From the NCBI RefSeq assembly GCF_003583405.1, contig NZ_QXEC01000001.1, forward strand, positions 248,001-312,000: a DNA stretch of 64,000 bases. The letters run 5' to 3'. How positions within the stretch are numbered: position 1 is the stretch's first letter; each line of letters starts with the position of its first letter. Below the pieces are notes generated by a model. That model worked only from the letters and a program-made list of their open reading frames with translations. It searched no databases and was not told the origin of the DNA. Source of the stretch: Micromonospora radicis (GTDB taxonomy: Bacteria; Actinomycetota; Actinomycetes; Mycobacteriales; Micromonosporaceae). A program made the position numbers and the translations under genes. Below, in pieces: positions 57,135-64,000 of this stretch.

Positions 57135-58133
57135 TCAGGCGGTTCGCACCCCACGTTCGGCCACCGCCGTCACCGGGCGCCGCAACCCGAACGTCGGATT
57201 GCGCAACAACCAGGCCAGGTAGGCCGGGTGCGGGGCCAGCGAATCGGTGTACGCCGTCAGCGCGGTCTCCAGCACCAGCTCGGCCACCCGGGCGGCCGGC
57301 GACTCCGGATGCCAGCCCAGCATCAGCCGCCAGCGCAGCGGCGCACCGGCCAGCCGGCGGGTCACCAGCCCGGCCACCGGCCGGAACGTGGCCTGACACA
57401 ACGCCACCGCCTCACCGGCGTCCACCAGGTCGATGCAGCCACGTACGTCGGCCTCGTACAGCTTGCGCGGAGTGAAACCGGCGCGGGCGCAGGCCGCGGC
57501 GAAACAGTCGCCGAAACAGCCGTCACCCGGCGCCGCCACCCACTGCTCCTGCCGCAGTTCGGCCAGCGCCACCTCGTCCCGGTCGGCCAGTGGATGCACC
57601 TCCGGCAACAGCACCATCACCGGGTCGACGGCGACCTCCCGCCAACTCAACCCGTAGTCCGCCGACGGGGTGGAGTCACCGCACACCCCCGTCAGCGCGT
57701 AGTCCAGCCGCCCTCCGGCGACCATCTGGGCCAGTTCGTCGACCGACCAGGACGCGTACGTGGTGATCTGGGCCTGTGGTTGCTCGGCGGCGAGCCGGTG
57801 CACCAGCCGGCCCAGGATGGGGCTGTTCACCCCACCGAACCGGTAGCGGCGTGGCGCGTCACCCGCCCCGGCCAGTCGGGCCGCCTCGTCCTGCAGCCCT
57901 TTCATCGCCGGCAGCAGTACCCGGGCCCGGGCGAGCACCAGCTCGCCGAGGGCGGTGGGGCGAGCACCCCGGCGGTCCCGTTCGAACAGCGGCCCGCCGA
58001 GGGTCCGTTCGATGCGCTGAAGCTGGGCGGTCAGCGCCGGCTGGGCCAGGCCGAGCGTCGAGGCCGCCTTGGTCACGCTCCCGGTCTCCGCGATGGCGCA
58101 GACCACCCGCAGGTGGCGCAACTCCAGATTCAT
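57135..58133 (-). CDS. LysR-family transcriptional regulator
   Basis: A 332-aa regulator. The winged helix-turn-helix (MNLELRHLRVVCAIAETGSVTKAASTLGLAQPALTAQLQRIERTLGGPLFERDRRG) is followed by the periplasmic-binding-like effector domain. Length slightly exceeds the usual 300 because of a C-terminal extension. The start is unusually well defined by the HTH, though the ribosome site is weak. The target is unclear: the divergent side holds the hemerythrin gene on the same strand, so no divergent partner exists. Confidence 0.9.
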   Translation of the reverse strand: MNLELRHLRVVCAIAETGSVTKAASTLGLAQPALTAQLQRIERTLGGPLFERDRRGARPTALGELVLARARVLLPAMKGLQDEAARLAGAGDAPRRYRFGGVNSPILGRLVHRLAAEQPQAQITTYASWSVDELAQMVAGGRLDYALTGVCGDSTPSADYGLSWREVAVDPVMVLLPEVHPLADRDEVALAELRQEQWVAAPGDGCFGDCFAAACARAGFTPRKLYEADVRGCIDLVDAGEAVALCQATFRPVAGLVTRRLAGAPLRWRLMLGWHPESPAARVAELVLETALTAYTDSLAPHPAYLAWLLRNPTFGLRRPVTAVAERGVRTA

Positions 58134-58211
58134 AGCGTGACCGTAGGGCCACGGAGCAGCTGGCGGAAGGGCCCGGACGGATCAACGACCATGAACCTGT
58201 CGCCGGCCGGC

Positions 58212-58811
58212 TCAGCGGGACGGCGGCTCGTTCAGCTCGCTGAGCTGGGTGTGTCGGCCGGTCACCGCGTCCCGCAACTTGTCGACCAGGGCCACCGCGG
58301 GCTCGACGATCCGGTTCCACGGCGGGGTGTGCGGGATGCCCGGGTGCGGGCGGGTCGGCGCGGCCTCCTCGGCGATCTCCAGCCGGTTGCCCAGCCGGAT
58401 CAGTTCCTCCTCGGTGGCGGCGGCACAGAGCCGCTGCACCAGCGCGTCGACCGCCGTCACGTGCGCCTCGACCAGTTGGGCCACCATCGCCAGTCGGTCG
58501 TCGGTCAGCCCCCGCAGCGCCATCAGCAGGGCGGCGTCACCGGCCAACACCTCACCGACCGGCTCGTCGGCGTCGGTCAGCGCCTGCCGGATGGCGGGCA
58601 ACAGGTACTGCTCCTCGGCCGACAGGTGCCGGGACAGCGCGGCGATCAGGATCTCCCGCCCGTGCGCCGGATCCGGCTCGGGCCCGACCAGCCGCCGGGT
58701 CAGCTCCAGCAGCTGCTGGTGCTCCTCGGCGATGGTGGCGGCGATGCTGCGCCCGGCGGGCTGGTAGCCGTCGCCCGGTACGGGCGGCAGCGGCGGCAGG
58801 TGGACGGACAC
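58212..58811 (-). CDS. Hemerythrin-domain protein
   Basis: A 199-aa four-helix protein. Iron-ligand-like positions are visible: TIAEEHQQLLELTRRL, LSRHLSAEEQYLLPAI (HxxxE) and VEAHVTAVDALV. It could bind O2, NO or iron, or serve in redox and nitrosative stress response. GTG 58811 follows GAGGAGG with 5-6 nt spacing. Its promoter matches the stress-sigma element exactly. Divergent from the M20 peptidase gene. Confidence 0.85.
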   Translation of the reverse strand: MSVHLPPLPPVPGDGYQPAGRSIAATIAEEHQQLLELTRRLVGPEPDPAHGREILIAALSRHLSAEEQYLLPAIRQALTDADEPVGEVLAGDAALLMALRGLTDDRLAMVAQLVEAHVTAVDALVQRLCAAATEEELIRLGNRLEIAEEAAPTRPHPGIPHTPPWNRIVEPAVALVDKLRDAVTGRHTQLSELNEPPSR

Positions 58812-58870
58812 GGTCGCCTCCTCGACGGGCGGGCGGAGCGCCGATGATATGGCAACGGCCGCGCGCGGCA

Positions 58871-58896
58871 GTACCCGCACCCGCCCGCGCCGAAAC
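58871..58896 (-). promoter_or_regulatory. SigB/F-type promoter of the hemerythrin gene
   Basis: On the minus strand, GTTT (58893-58896), 16 nt, GGGTAC (58871-58876), 59 nt before the GTG. Confidence 0.75.
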
Positions 58897-58987
58897 CGTC
58901 GCCGCGGCGTACCCGCCGGCCGGATCCTCGGACCGCGCGGTGACCTGCGCCGCGCCGCGAGGGCCGGTCGACTGGTATGAAGAGGCG

Positions 58988-60322
58988 ATGACGAGCAACG
59001 CCGACTCCGCCCTCCCCGCGCCCGCGCCCACCGACGAGGTCGTCGACCTCTGCCGCGACCTGCTGCGCATCGACACCACGAACACCGGGGACAACGCCAC
59101 CAGCGCCGGGGAACGCCACGCCGCGGAGTACGTCGCGGCGAAGCTGGCCGAGGTCGGCGTCGAGTCGGTGCTGCTCGAATCCGCCCCGGGCCGGGCCAAC
59201 GTGGTCGCCCGAATCCCCGGCACCGAGCCCAGCCGGGGGGCGCTGCTGGTGCACGGCCACCTGGACGTGGTACCGGCCGACGCCGACGAGTGGTCGGTGC
59301 ACCCGTTCTCCGGTGAGCTGCGCGACGGGTACCTGTGGGGCCGTGGCGCCATCGACATGAAGGACTTCGACGCGATGGTGCTGGCCGTGGTGCGGCACTG
59401 GCAGCGCACCGGGGTCCGCCCGACCCGCGACATCGTGCTGGCGTACACCGCCGACGAGGAGGCGGGCAGCGAGTACGGCGCCCACTTCCTCGCCCACCGG
59501 CACCGGGAACTCTTCGACGGCTGCACCGAGGCCATCGGCGAGGTCGGCGGCTTCTCGTACACCGTGGACGACTCGCGGCGGCTCTACCTCATCGAGACCG
59601 CGCAGAAGGGCATCGACTGGCTGCGGCTGCACGCCAAGGGCCGGCCCGGCCACGGTTCGATGGTGCACGACGACAACGCGGTCACCGCCCTGGCCGAGGC
59701 GGTGGCCCGGATCGGCCGGCATCGCTTCCCGGTGGTGGTCACCGACACCGTACGGGCCTTCCTGGAGGAGGTCTCCGAGGTCCTCGGCATCGAGTTGGAC
59801 CCGGACGACCCGGAGGCCGCCATCGCCAAGCTCGGCCCGATCTCCAACATCATCGGCGCGACCATCCGGAACACCGCCAACCCGACCCGGCTCGCCGCCG
59901 GCTACAAGGACAACGTGATCCCGGGCCGGGCCAGCGCCACCATCGACTGCCGCAGCCTGCCCGGCCAGTCCGAGCTGCTGGAACGGCAGCTGCGCGAGCT
60001 GGTCGGCCCCGACATCGCCATCGAGTACGTCCAGCGCCAGCCCGCCCTGGAGACCACCTTCGACGGCGACCTGGTCGCGGCGATGTCCGCCGCGCTGGTC
60101 GCCGAGGACCCGGGCGCCCGGCCGGTGCCGTACATGCTCTCCGGCGGCACCGACGCCAAGGCGTTCTCGCAGTTGGGCATCCGCTGCTTCGGCTTCGCGC
60201 CGCTGCGCCTGCCGGCCGATCTGAACTTCTCGGCGTTGTTCCACGGCATCGACGAGCGGGTTCCGGTGGACGGACTACAGTTCGGCGTGCGGGTTCTCGA
60301 CCGGTTCCTGCGTACCTGCTAA
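58988..60322 (+). CDS. M20-family metallopeptidase
   Basis: A 444-aa di-zinc hydrolase of the M20/M25/M40 group. Metal ligands: LLVHGHLDVVPA (HxD), GRGAIDMKDF (bridging Asp), the catalytic and metal Glu pair in ADEEAGS, and the final His in LFHGIDERV. The dimerisation domain contains GRPGHGSMVHDDNAV. It should cleave a dipeptide, acylated amino acid or similar; the substrate is unknown. ATG 58988 has a short AGAGG just upstream and a TATGAA six bases before it, so a short or absent leader is possible. Confidence 0.9.
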   Translation: MTSNADSALPAPAPTDEVVDLCRDLLRIDTTNTGDNATSAGERHAAEYVAAKLAEVGVESVLLESAPGRANVVARIPGTEPSRGALLVHGHLDVVPADADEWSVHPFSGELRDGYLWGRGAIDMKDFDAMVLAVVRHWQRTGVRPTRDIVLAYTADEEAGSEYGAHFLAHRHRELFDGCTEAIGEVGGFSYTVDDSRRLYLIETAQKGIDWLRLHAKGRPGHGSMVHDDNAVTALAEAVARIGRHRFPVVVTDTVRAFLEEVSEVLGIELDPDDPEAAIAKLGPISNIIGATIRNTANPTRLAAGYKDNVIPGRASATIDCRSLPGQSELLERQLRELVGPDIAIEYVQRQPALETTFDGDLVAAMSAALVAEDPGARPVPYMLSGGTDAKAFSQLGIRCFGFAPLRLPADLNFSALFHGIDERVPVDGLQFGVRVLDRFLRTC

Positions 60323-60382
60323 CCGGCGTCCGGATGGACGCCAGTACCTCGGATTCACCCCAACGTGAAAGGGACGCCGCAC

Positions 60383-61036
60383 ATGACCGACCAGCACGGT
60401 GAGCTGGACGCCGCCCTCGAGCGCGTGATCGAAGCGGCCCGCCACCACCTGGCCGCCGTCCGCGCCGCGCAGGGCCGGATCGACGACGACGACGTCTGGC
60501 GGGCGTACGTCGCGCTGAACAACGCGTCGTTCGCGTACGACGAGCAACTCATGGACGCCTTCGGCGAGGTGACTCCGTGGGACGTCGAGTCGATCGACCC
60601 GGACGAGGCCGACCAGCGCTTCGCCGGCGTCGACGGGGTCGAGCCGACGGACCCGCACCCGCAGGTGATCTCGGTACGCCAGCGGCGCGACTACCGGGTG
60701 CCCAGCGTCTCCGCGCTGATCCGGATCGCCGAGGCGGCCCGGCGCGAGGGCACCCCGGCCGACGAGGAGGTGCCGCCGGTGGAGGGCGTCGGCGAGGCGG
60801 TGCTGGAACTGCTGCAGAGCGGTGACGGCTCGCTCGGCGCGCTCGACGTGCCGGAGCTGGAGCCGCTCGACGGCGTGGTGATGGTCAGCGAGGTCGGCAC
60901 CCCGGTCGACCTGGAGTCCTTCGACGACGACGACCCGGTCGGCCCGTTCCAGCCGGCGGCCGACGACCGGCTGGTCGGCCGGCTCGACGAGCACCCGTTC
61001 CTGGAACTCGACGAGGAACACGACCACGCGCACTGA
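60383..61036 (+). CDS. Acidic protein of unknown function
   Basis: A 217-aa soluble protein (MTDQHGELDAALERVIEAARHHLAAVRAAQGRIDDDDVWRAYVALNNASFAYDEQLMDAFGEVTPWDVESI...). The N-terminal 60 residues are helical; the C-terminal half is very acidic with DDDDP and ELDEEHDHAH, the latter a possible metal-binding tail. GAAAGGG precedes ATG 60383. Followed by a strong terminator. Not recognised as a named family, but coding bias is clear. Confidence 0.8.
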   Translation: MTDQHGELDAALERVIEAARHHLAAVRAAQGRIDDDDVWRAYVALNNASFAYDEQLMDAFGEVTPWDVESIDPDEADQRFAGVDGVEPTDPHPQVISVRQRRDYRVPSVSALIRIAEAARREGTPADEEVPPVEGVGEAVLELLQSGDGSLGALDVPELEPLDGVVMVSEVGTPVDLESFDDDDPVGPFQPAADDRLVGRLDEHPFLELDEEHDHAH

Positions 61037-61043
61037 GCACCGG

Positions 61044-61071
61044 CCGGCGAGCCCCGGCCGGGGCTCGCCGG
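61044..61071 (+). terminator. Strong terminator
   Basis: CCGGCGAGCCCC (61044-61055) pairs perfectly with GGGGCTCGCCGG (61060-61071), 4-nt loop, 7 nt past the stop. Confidence 0.85.
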
Positions 61072-61257
61072 TGTGCGTTGCGGGGCCTGTCGAGCTGAGC
61101 GCGTAAACGGATCAGGAAGTCGCCGCCGGGGCCGGTCCGCCGATCCCGGCGGTGCTGGTCCGGCTGCCGAGAGCGTGATTGGCTCCCGGCACGCGGCTGG
61201 TGGCACGAAGGGCACCGGCCCCGGACCCGGCGGGTCCGCGGCGCCCGGGCCGCCGGG

Positions 61258-61449
61258 TCAGTACGACAGGCCCGGCTGCGGCGTACCGACTCGGCGACGG
61301 CGCAGCACCACCTGGCGGGTGCCGTCCCGGAACAGTTGCACCCGGGCCAGCTCCCATCCGGAGAACTCCGCCTGGATCGCCAGCTGCGCCGCGGCGGTCA
61401 ACCGGTCGACGTTCGGCGGCAACCGCAGCGGCGCGTACTCGTAGTCCAT
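61258..61449 (-). CDS. DUF5703 protein
   Basis: A 63-aa protein (MDYEYAPLRLPPNVDRLTAAAQLAIQAEFSGWELARVQLFRDGTRQVVLRRRR) matching the short, widely conserved actinobacterial DUF5703 family by its opening motif and strand pattern. Function unknown. It is one of the few small proteins in the window with a confident start. It lies downstream of the aldo/keto reductase gene on the same strand but 69 nt away. Confidence 0.8.
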   Translation of the reverse strand: MDYEYAPLRLPPNVDRLTAAAQLAIQAEFSGWELARVQLFRDGTRQVVLRRRRVGTPQPGLSY

Positions 61450-61518
61450 GGGCCTATGCTGCCCAGCCGGACCCGCCCGGCGCCACCCTGAACCGGGTGA
61501 CCCGCGCCGCCCGGTGGC

Positions 61519-62490
61519 TCAGCCGTCCCGCTCGGGGTAGCCGACCTCCACCGCCGACACGTCGTCCAACGCCGTGGTGATCTCCTCCGGCAGGGTCATC
61601 CGCTCCACCTGCAGCGCGCCGAGCAGCTGCCCGCTGGTGCGGGCACCGAGGATCGGCGCGGTCACCCCGGGCCGGTCCCGGATCCAGGCCAGCGCCACCT
61701 CCAGCGGGGAGACCCCGAGCCCGCTCGCGGCGGTGGCCACCGCCTCCACGATGCTGGAGCAGCGCGGCTCCAGGTAGGTGGCGACGAACCGCTCGAAGTG
61801 CGGCGACACCGCCCGGGAGTCCGCCGGGCGGCCGTGCCGGTACTTGCCGGTGAGCACCCCCCGACCCAGCGGCGACCAGGGCAACACCCCCAGCCCCAGC
61901 GCGTCGCAGGCCGGCAGCACCTCTCGTTCCACCCCCCGCTCCAGCAGCGAGTACTCCACCTGGGCGGCCACCACCGGGGCCCGTCCCGGCCAGGCCGCCT
62001 GCCAGGCCGCGGCCCGGGCGGTCTGCCAACCGGAGAAGTTCGACACGCCGACGTAGCGCACCCGGCCGCTGGCCACCGCGTGGTCCAGCGCGGCCAGGGT
62101 CTCCTCCAGCGGCGTCTGCGGGTCGTATCCGTGGACCTGGAACAGGTCGACGTGGTCGGTGCCCAACCGCCGCAGCGAGGCGTCCAGGGTACGCAGCAGG
62201 TGCCCGCGTGAGCCGTCCCGGCGCCGACCACCACCGGGCCGCAGCCCGGCCTTGGTGGCGATCAGCAGGTCCTCCCGCGGCACCAGGGTGCCCAGCAGGG
62301 AGCCGATCACCGCCTCGGCGTCGCCGTCGCCGTACACGTCGGCGGTGTCGATCAGGTTGCCGCCCGCGTCCAGGTAACTCTTCAGCTGCGCCGCCGCATC
62401 GTCGGCGTCGGTGTCCCGGCCCCAGGTCATGGTGCCGAGCGCGAGCCGGGAAACCGCCAGCCCGCTTCGGCCGAGCGGTCGCTGCTGCAT
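61519..62490 (-). CDS. Aldo/keto reductase
   Basis: A 323-aa NAD(P)H-dependent carbonyl reductase. The catalytic tetrad is visible: D and Y in NLIDTADVYG, K in LIATKAG and H in DLFQVHGYD. The C-terminal cofactor-binding loop is present (PILGARTSGQLLGAL). Substrate is unknown. It is transcribed divergently from the LLM oxidoreductase gene. Confidence 0.93.
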   Translation of the reverse strand: MQQRPLGRSGLAVSRLALGTMTWGRDTDADDAAAQLKSYLDAGGNLIDTADVYGDGDAEAVIGSLLGTLVPREDLLIATKAGLRPGGGRRRDGSRGHLLRTLDASLRRLGTDHVDLFQVHGYDPQTPLEETLAALDHAVASGRVRYVGVSNFSGWQTARAAAWQAAWPGRAPVVAAQVEYSLLERGVEREVLPACDALGLGVLPWSPLGRGVLTGKYRHGRPADSRAVSPHFERFVATYLEPRCSSIVEAVATAASGLGVSPLEVALAWIRDRPGVTAPILGARTSGQLLGALQVERMTLPEEITTALDDVSAVEVGYPERDG

Positions 62491-62629
62491 GGGTGAACCT
62501 TATTTCGAACCGGGCCGGACCGATATCCTCGCTCCCGTCAAGTCTGCCGGCGATTCTCCGGTGAGCCGGTGATCGTCCCCACCGCCGCCATTGCGTAACC
62601 TGATGCGACTGCGGATGGGGGAGGACTCT

Positions 62630-63682
62630 GTGCGACTCGGGCTAAGCCTCGGATATCAGACAGCGTGGAGCACACCGGCTGATCATCTGGCCCTGGCTCA
62701 GGAGGCGGACCGGCTCGGCTACTCGGTGGTGTGGGCGGCGGAGGCGTACGGCTCCGACTCGCCGAGCATGCTCGCCTGGATGGCCGGGCAGACCGAGCGG
62801 ATCGACATCGGCAGCGCCGTGATGCAGATTCCGGCCCGTACCCCTGCGATGACCGCGATGACCGCCGCGACCATCGACGCGCTCTCCGGCGGCCGGTTCC
62901 GGCTCGGGCTGGGCGTCTCCGGCCCGCAGGTCTCCGAGGGCTGGCACGGCGTACGTTTCGGCAAGCCCCTGGCGCGCACCCGCGAGTACGTCGACATCGT
63001 CAAGCTCGCGGTGGGCCGCAAGGAGGTCGCCTACGACGGCGAGTTCTACACCCTGCCGCTACCCGACGGCCCCGGCAAGGCGCTGCGGCTGGGCTTCCGC
63101 CCGCCGCGCGAGCACATCCCGATCTACCTGGCCGCCGTCGGCCCGAAGAACCTCGAACTGGCCGGCGAGATCGCCGACGGCTGGCTGGCCGTCTTCTTCG
63201 CCCCCGAGTACGCCCAGGAGCAACTCGCCTCGGTGACCGCCGGGCGGGCCAGGGCCGGCAGGGAACTGGCCGGGTTCGACGTGGTGCCCTCCGTGCCGGT
63301 GGTGGTCGGCGACGACCTCGACTCCTGCGCCGAACTGGTCCGCTGGTACGCCGCCCTGTACGTGGGCGGCATGGGCAGCCGGCAGCAGAACTTCTACAAC
63401 CAACTGGCCACCCGGATGGGCTACGGCGACGCCGCCCGCGAGGTACAGGACCTCTACCTGGCCAAGCGGCAGCGCGACGCCGCCGCCGCGGTGCCGCTGG
63501 AGTTCATCGACCGGACCTCGCTGCTCGGTCCGAAGGAACGCATCGCCGAGCGGATGCGCCAGTACGCCGAGGCCGGCGTGACGACCCTCTCGGTGACCCT
63601 GTTCGCCGCCGACCGCGACAGCGGGGTACAGACCCTGCGTACCGTCGCCGAGGCACTCGACCTCTCGGGAGTCGGGGAGTGA
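62630..63682 (+). CDS. F420-dependent LLM-class oxidoreductase
   Basis: A 350-aa luciferase-like TIM-barrel enzyme, probably using coenzyme F420: [39 protein letters not shown] at the start, [41 protein letters not shown] and [25 protein letters not shown] 62630 follows GGGGGAGG. Its TGA overlaps the uppP GTG, so the two are co-translated. Substrate unknown. Confidence 0.9.
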   Translation: MRLGLSLGYQTAWSTPADHLALAQEADRLGYSVVWAAEAYGSDSPSMLAWMAGQTERIDIGSAVMQIPARTPAMTAMTAATIDALSGGRFRLGLGVSGPQVSEGWHGVRFGKPLARTREYVDIVKLAVGRKEVAYDGEFYTLPLPDGPGKALRLGFRPPREHIPIYLAAVGPKNLELAGEIADGWLAVFFAPEYAQEQLASVTAGRARAGRELAGFDVVPSVPVVVGDDLDSCAELVRWYAALYVGGMGSRQQNFYNQLATRMGYGDAAREVQDLYLAKRQRDAAAAVPLEFIDRTSLLGPKERIAERMRQYAEAGVTTLSVTLFAADRDSGVQTLRTVAEALDLSGVGE

Positions 63683-64000
63683 CCTGGGTCGAAGCCATCG
63701 TCCTGGGCATCGTCCAGGGCCTGACCGAGTTCCTGCCGGTCAGCTCGTCGGGGCACCTGCGCATCACCTCGGCGATCTTCTTCGAGCAGGACGCCGGTGC
63801 CTCCTTCACCGCGGTCACCCAGCTGGGTACCGAGGCCGCCGTGCTGCTCTACTTCGCCAAGGACATCTGGCGGATCGGCCGGACCTGGGTGGTCGGCATC
63901 TGGGACAAATCGGTCCGGAGCAGCCTGGACTACCGGATGGGCTGGTACGTGATCGTCGGCTCGATCCCGATCGGTGCCCTCGGCTTCCTGTTCAAGGACC
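63679..64000 (+). CDS. uppP: Undecaprenyl-diphosphatase UppP (N-terminal part)
   Basis: The first 107 residues of a membrane pyrophosphatase that regenerates the lipid carrier for peptidoglycan synthesis and confers bacitracin resistance. The BacA/UppP motif [14 protein letters not shown] lies near residue 16-29, and helices follow. GTG 63679 overlaps the LLM gene stop by 4 nt (GTGA). The gene runs off the right edge, so its end and length are not seen. Confidence 0.92.
   Translation, partial: MTWVEAIVLGIVQGLTEFLPVSSSGHLRITSAIFFEQDAGASFTAVTQLGTEAAVLLYFAKDIWRIGRTWVVGIWDKSVRSSLDYRMGWYVIVGSIPIGALGFLFKD

Overview
The window is very GC-rich with strong G/C third-position bias, GTG/TTG starts, GGAGG-type ribosome sites and a typical actinobacterial gene set (ANTAR regulators, SecA2, F420-type LLM oxidoreductase, DksA-like zinc-finger proteins, GpgS, baeRF/Rv2629-like protein). 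The overall flavour is Micromonosporaceae, probably Micromonospora; that assignment is inference. It looks like chromosomal housekeeping and stress territory. I found no tRNA, rRNA, CRISPR array, prophage or insertion sequence.

Layout. 1-4.2 kb (minus strand): an exported M14 carboxypeptidase (cut by the left edge), an OmpR-type response regulator and a GT4 glycosyltransferase. 4.6-10.8 kb: a treX-treY-treZ operon making trehalose from alpha-glucan. 10.9-14.9 kb (minus): a membrane protein, an ECF sigma factor with a SnoaL-like C-terminal domain, a Nudix hydrolase, a carboxymuconolactone decarboxylase-like protein with an exact TGTCACA-N16-CGTC promoter, and a polytopic membrane protein. 15-20.5 kb: a histidine-kinase remnant, an apparently leaderless argG, and a VTC / DUF4956 / CotH operon. 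20.6-28.6 kb: TetR and a divergent FusB-like FBP protein, a frameshifted small gene, a glutamate-cysteine ligase family enzyme, and a baeRF / degenerate ThDP protein / unknown protein run.

28.8-45 kb: a SigB/SigF-type sigma factor, ctaD, a STAS-HATPase fusion, a GT4 enzyme plus gpgS, secA2, a GAF-ANTAR protein behind a 13-codon leader ORF, a DUF2231 protein, cysteine dioxygenase plus rhodanese, two receiver-less winged-helix regulators, a DksA-like protein and a DUF72 protein. 45.7-53 kb: DUF2267, a tandem-repeat protein, a JmjC/cupin oxygenase, a MITE-like inverted repeat, and a minus-strand four-gene cassette around an FtsK/HerA-like ATPase. 53-64 kb: a NYN/PIN-like protein, a ClpC paralogue with DUF3140, LysR, hemerythrin, an M20 peptidase, an aldo/keto reductase, an LLM oxidoreductase and the start of uppP.

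Two themes stand out. First, eight genes between 31.8 and 58.9 kb have a near-identical element, GTTT/A-N15/16-GGGTA(G/C/A), upstream of their starts, and a ninth (gpgS) has a looser version. This matches SigB/SigF general-stress promoters, and a sigma factor of that family and a STAS-HATPase fusion lie in the same stretch, so part of a stress regulon appears clustered here. Second, the ATPase cassette at 48.4-53.0 kb (short helical protein, mid-size helical protein, cytosolic FtsK/HerA-like ATPase, coiled-coil membrane protein) has the form of a dedicated molecular machine but matches no named system I can recognise. It is my main candidate for an undescribed system.
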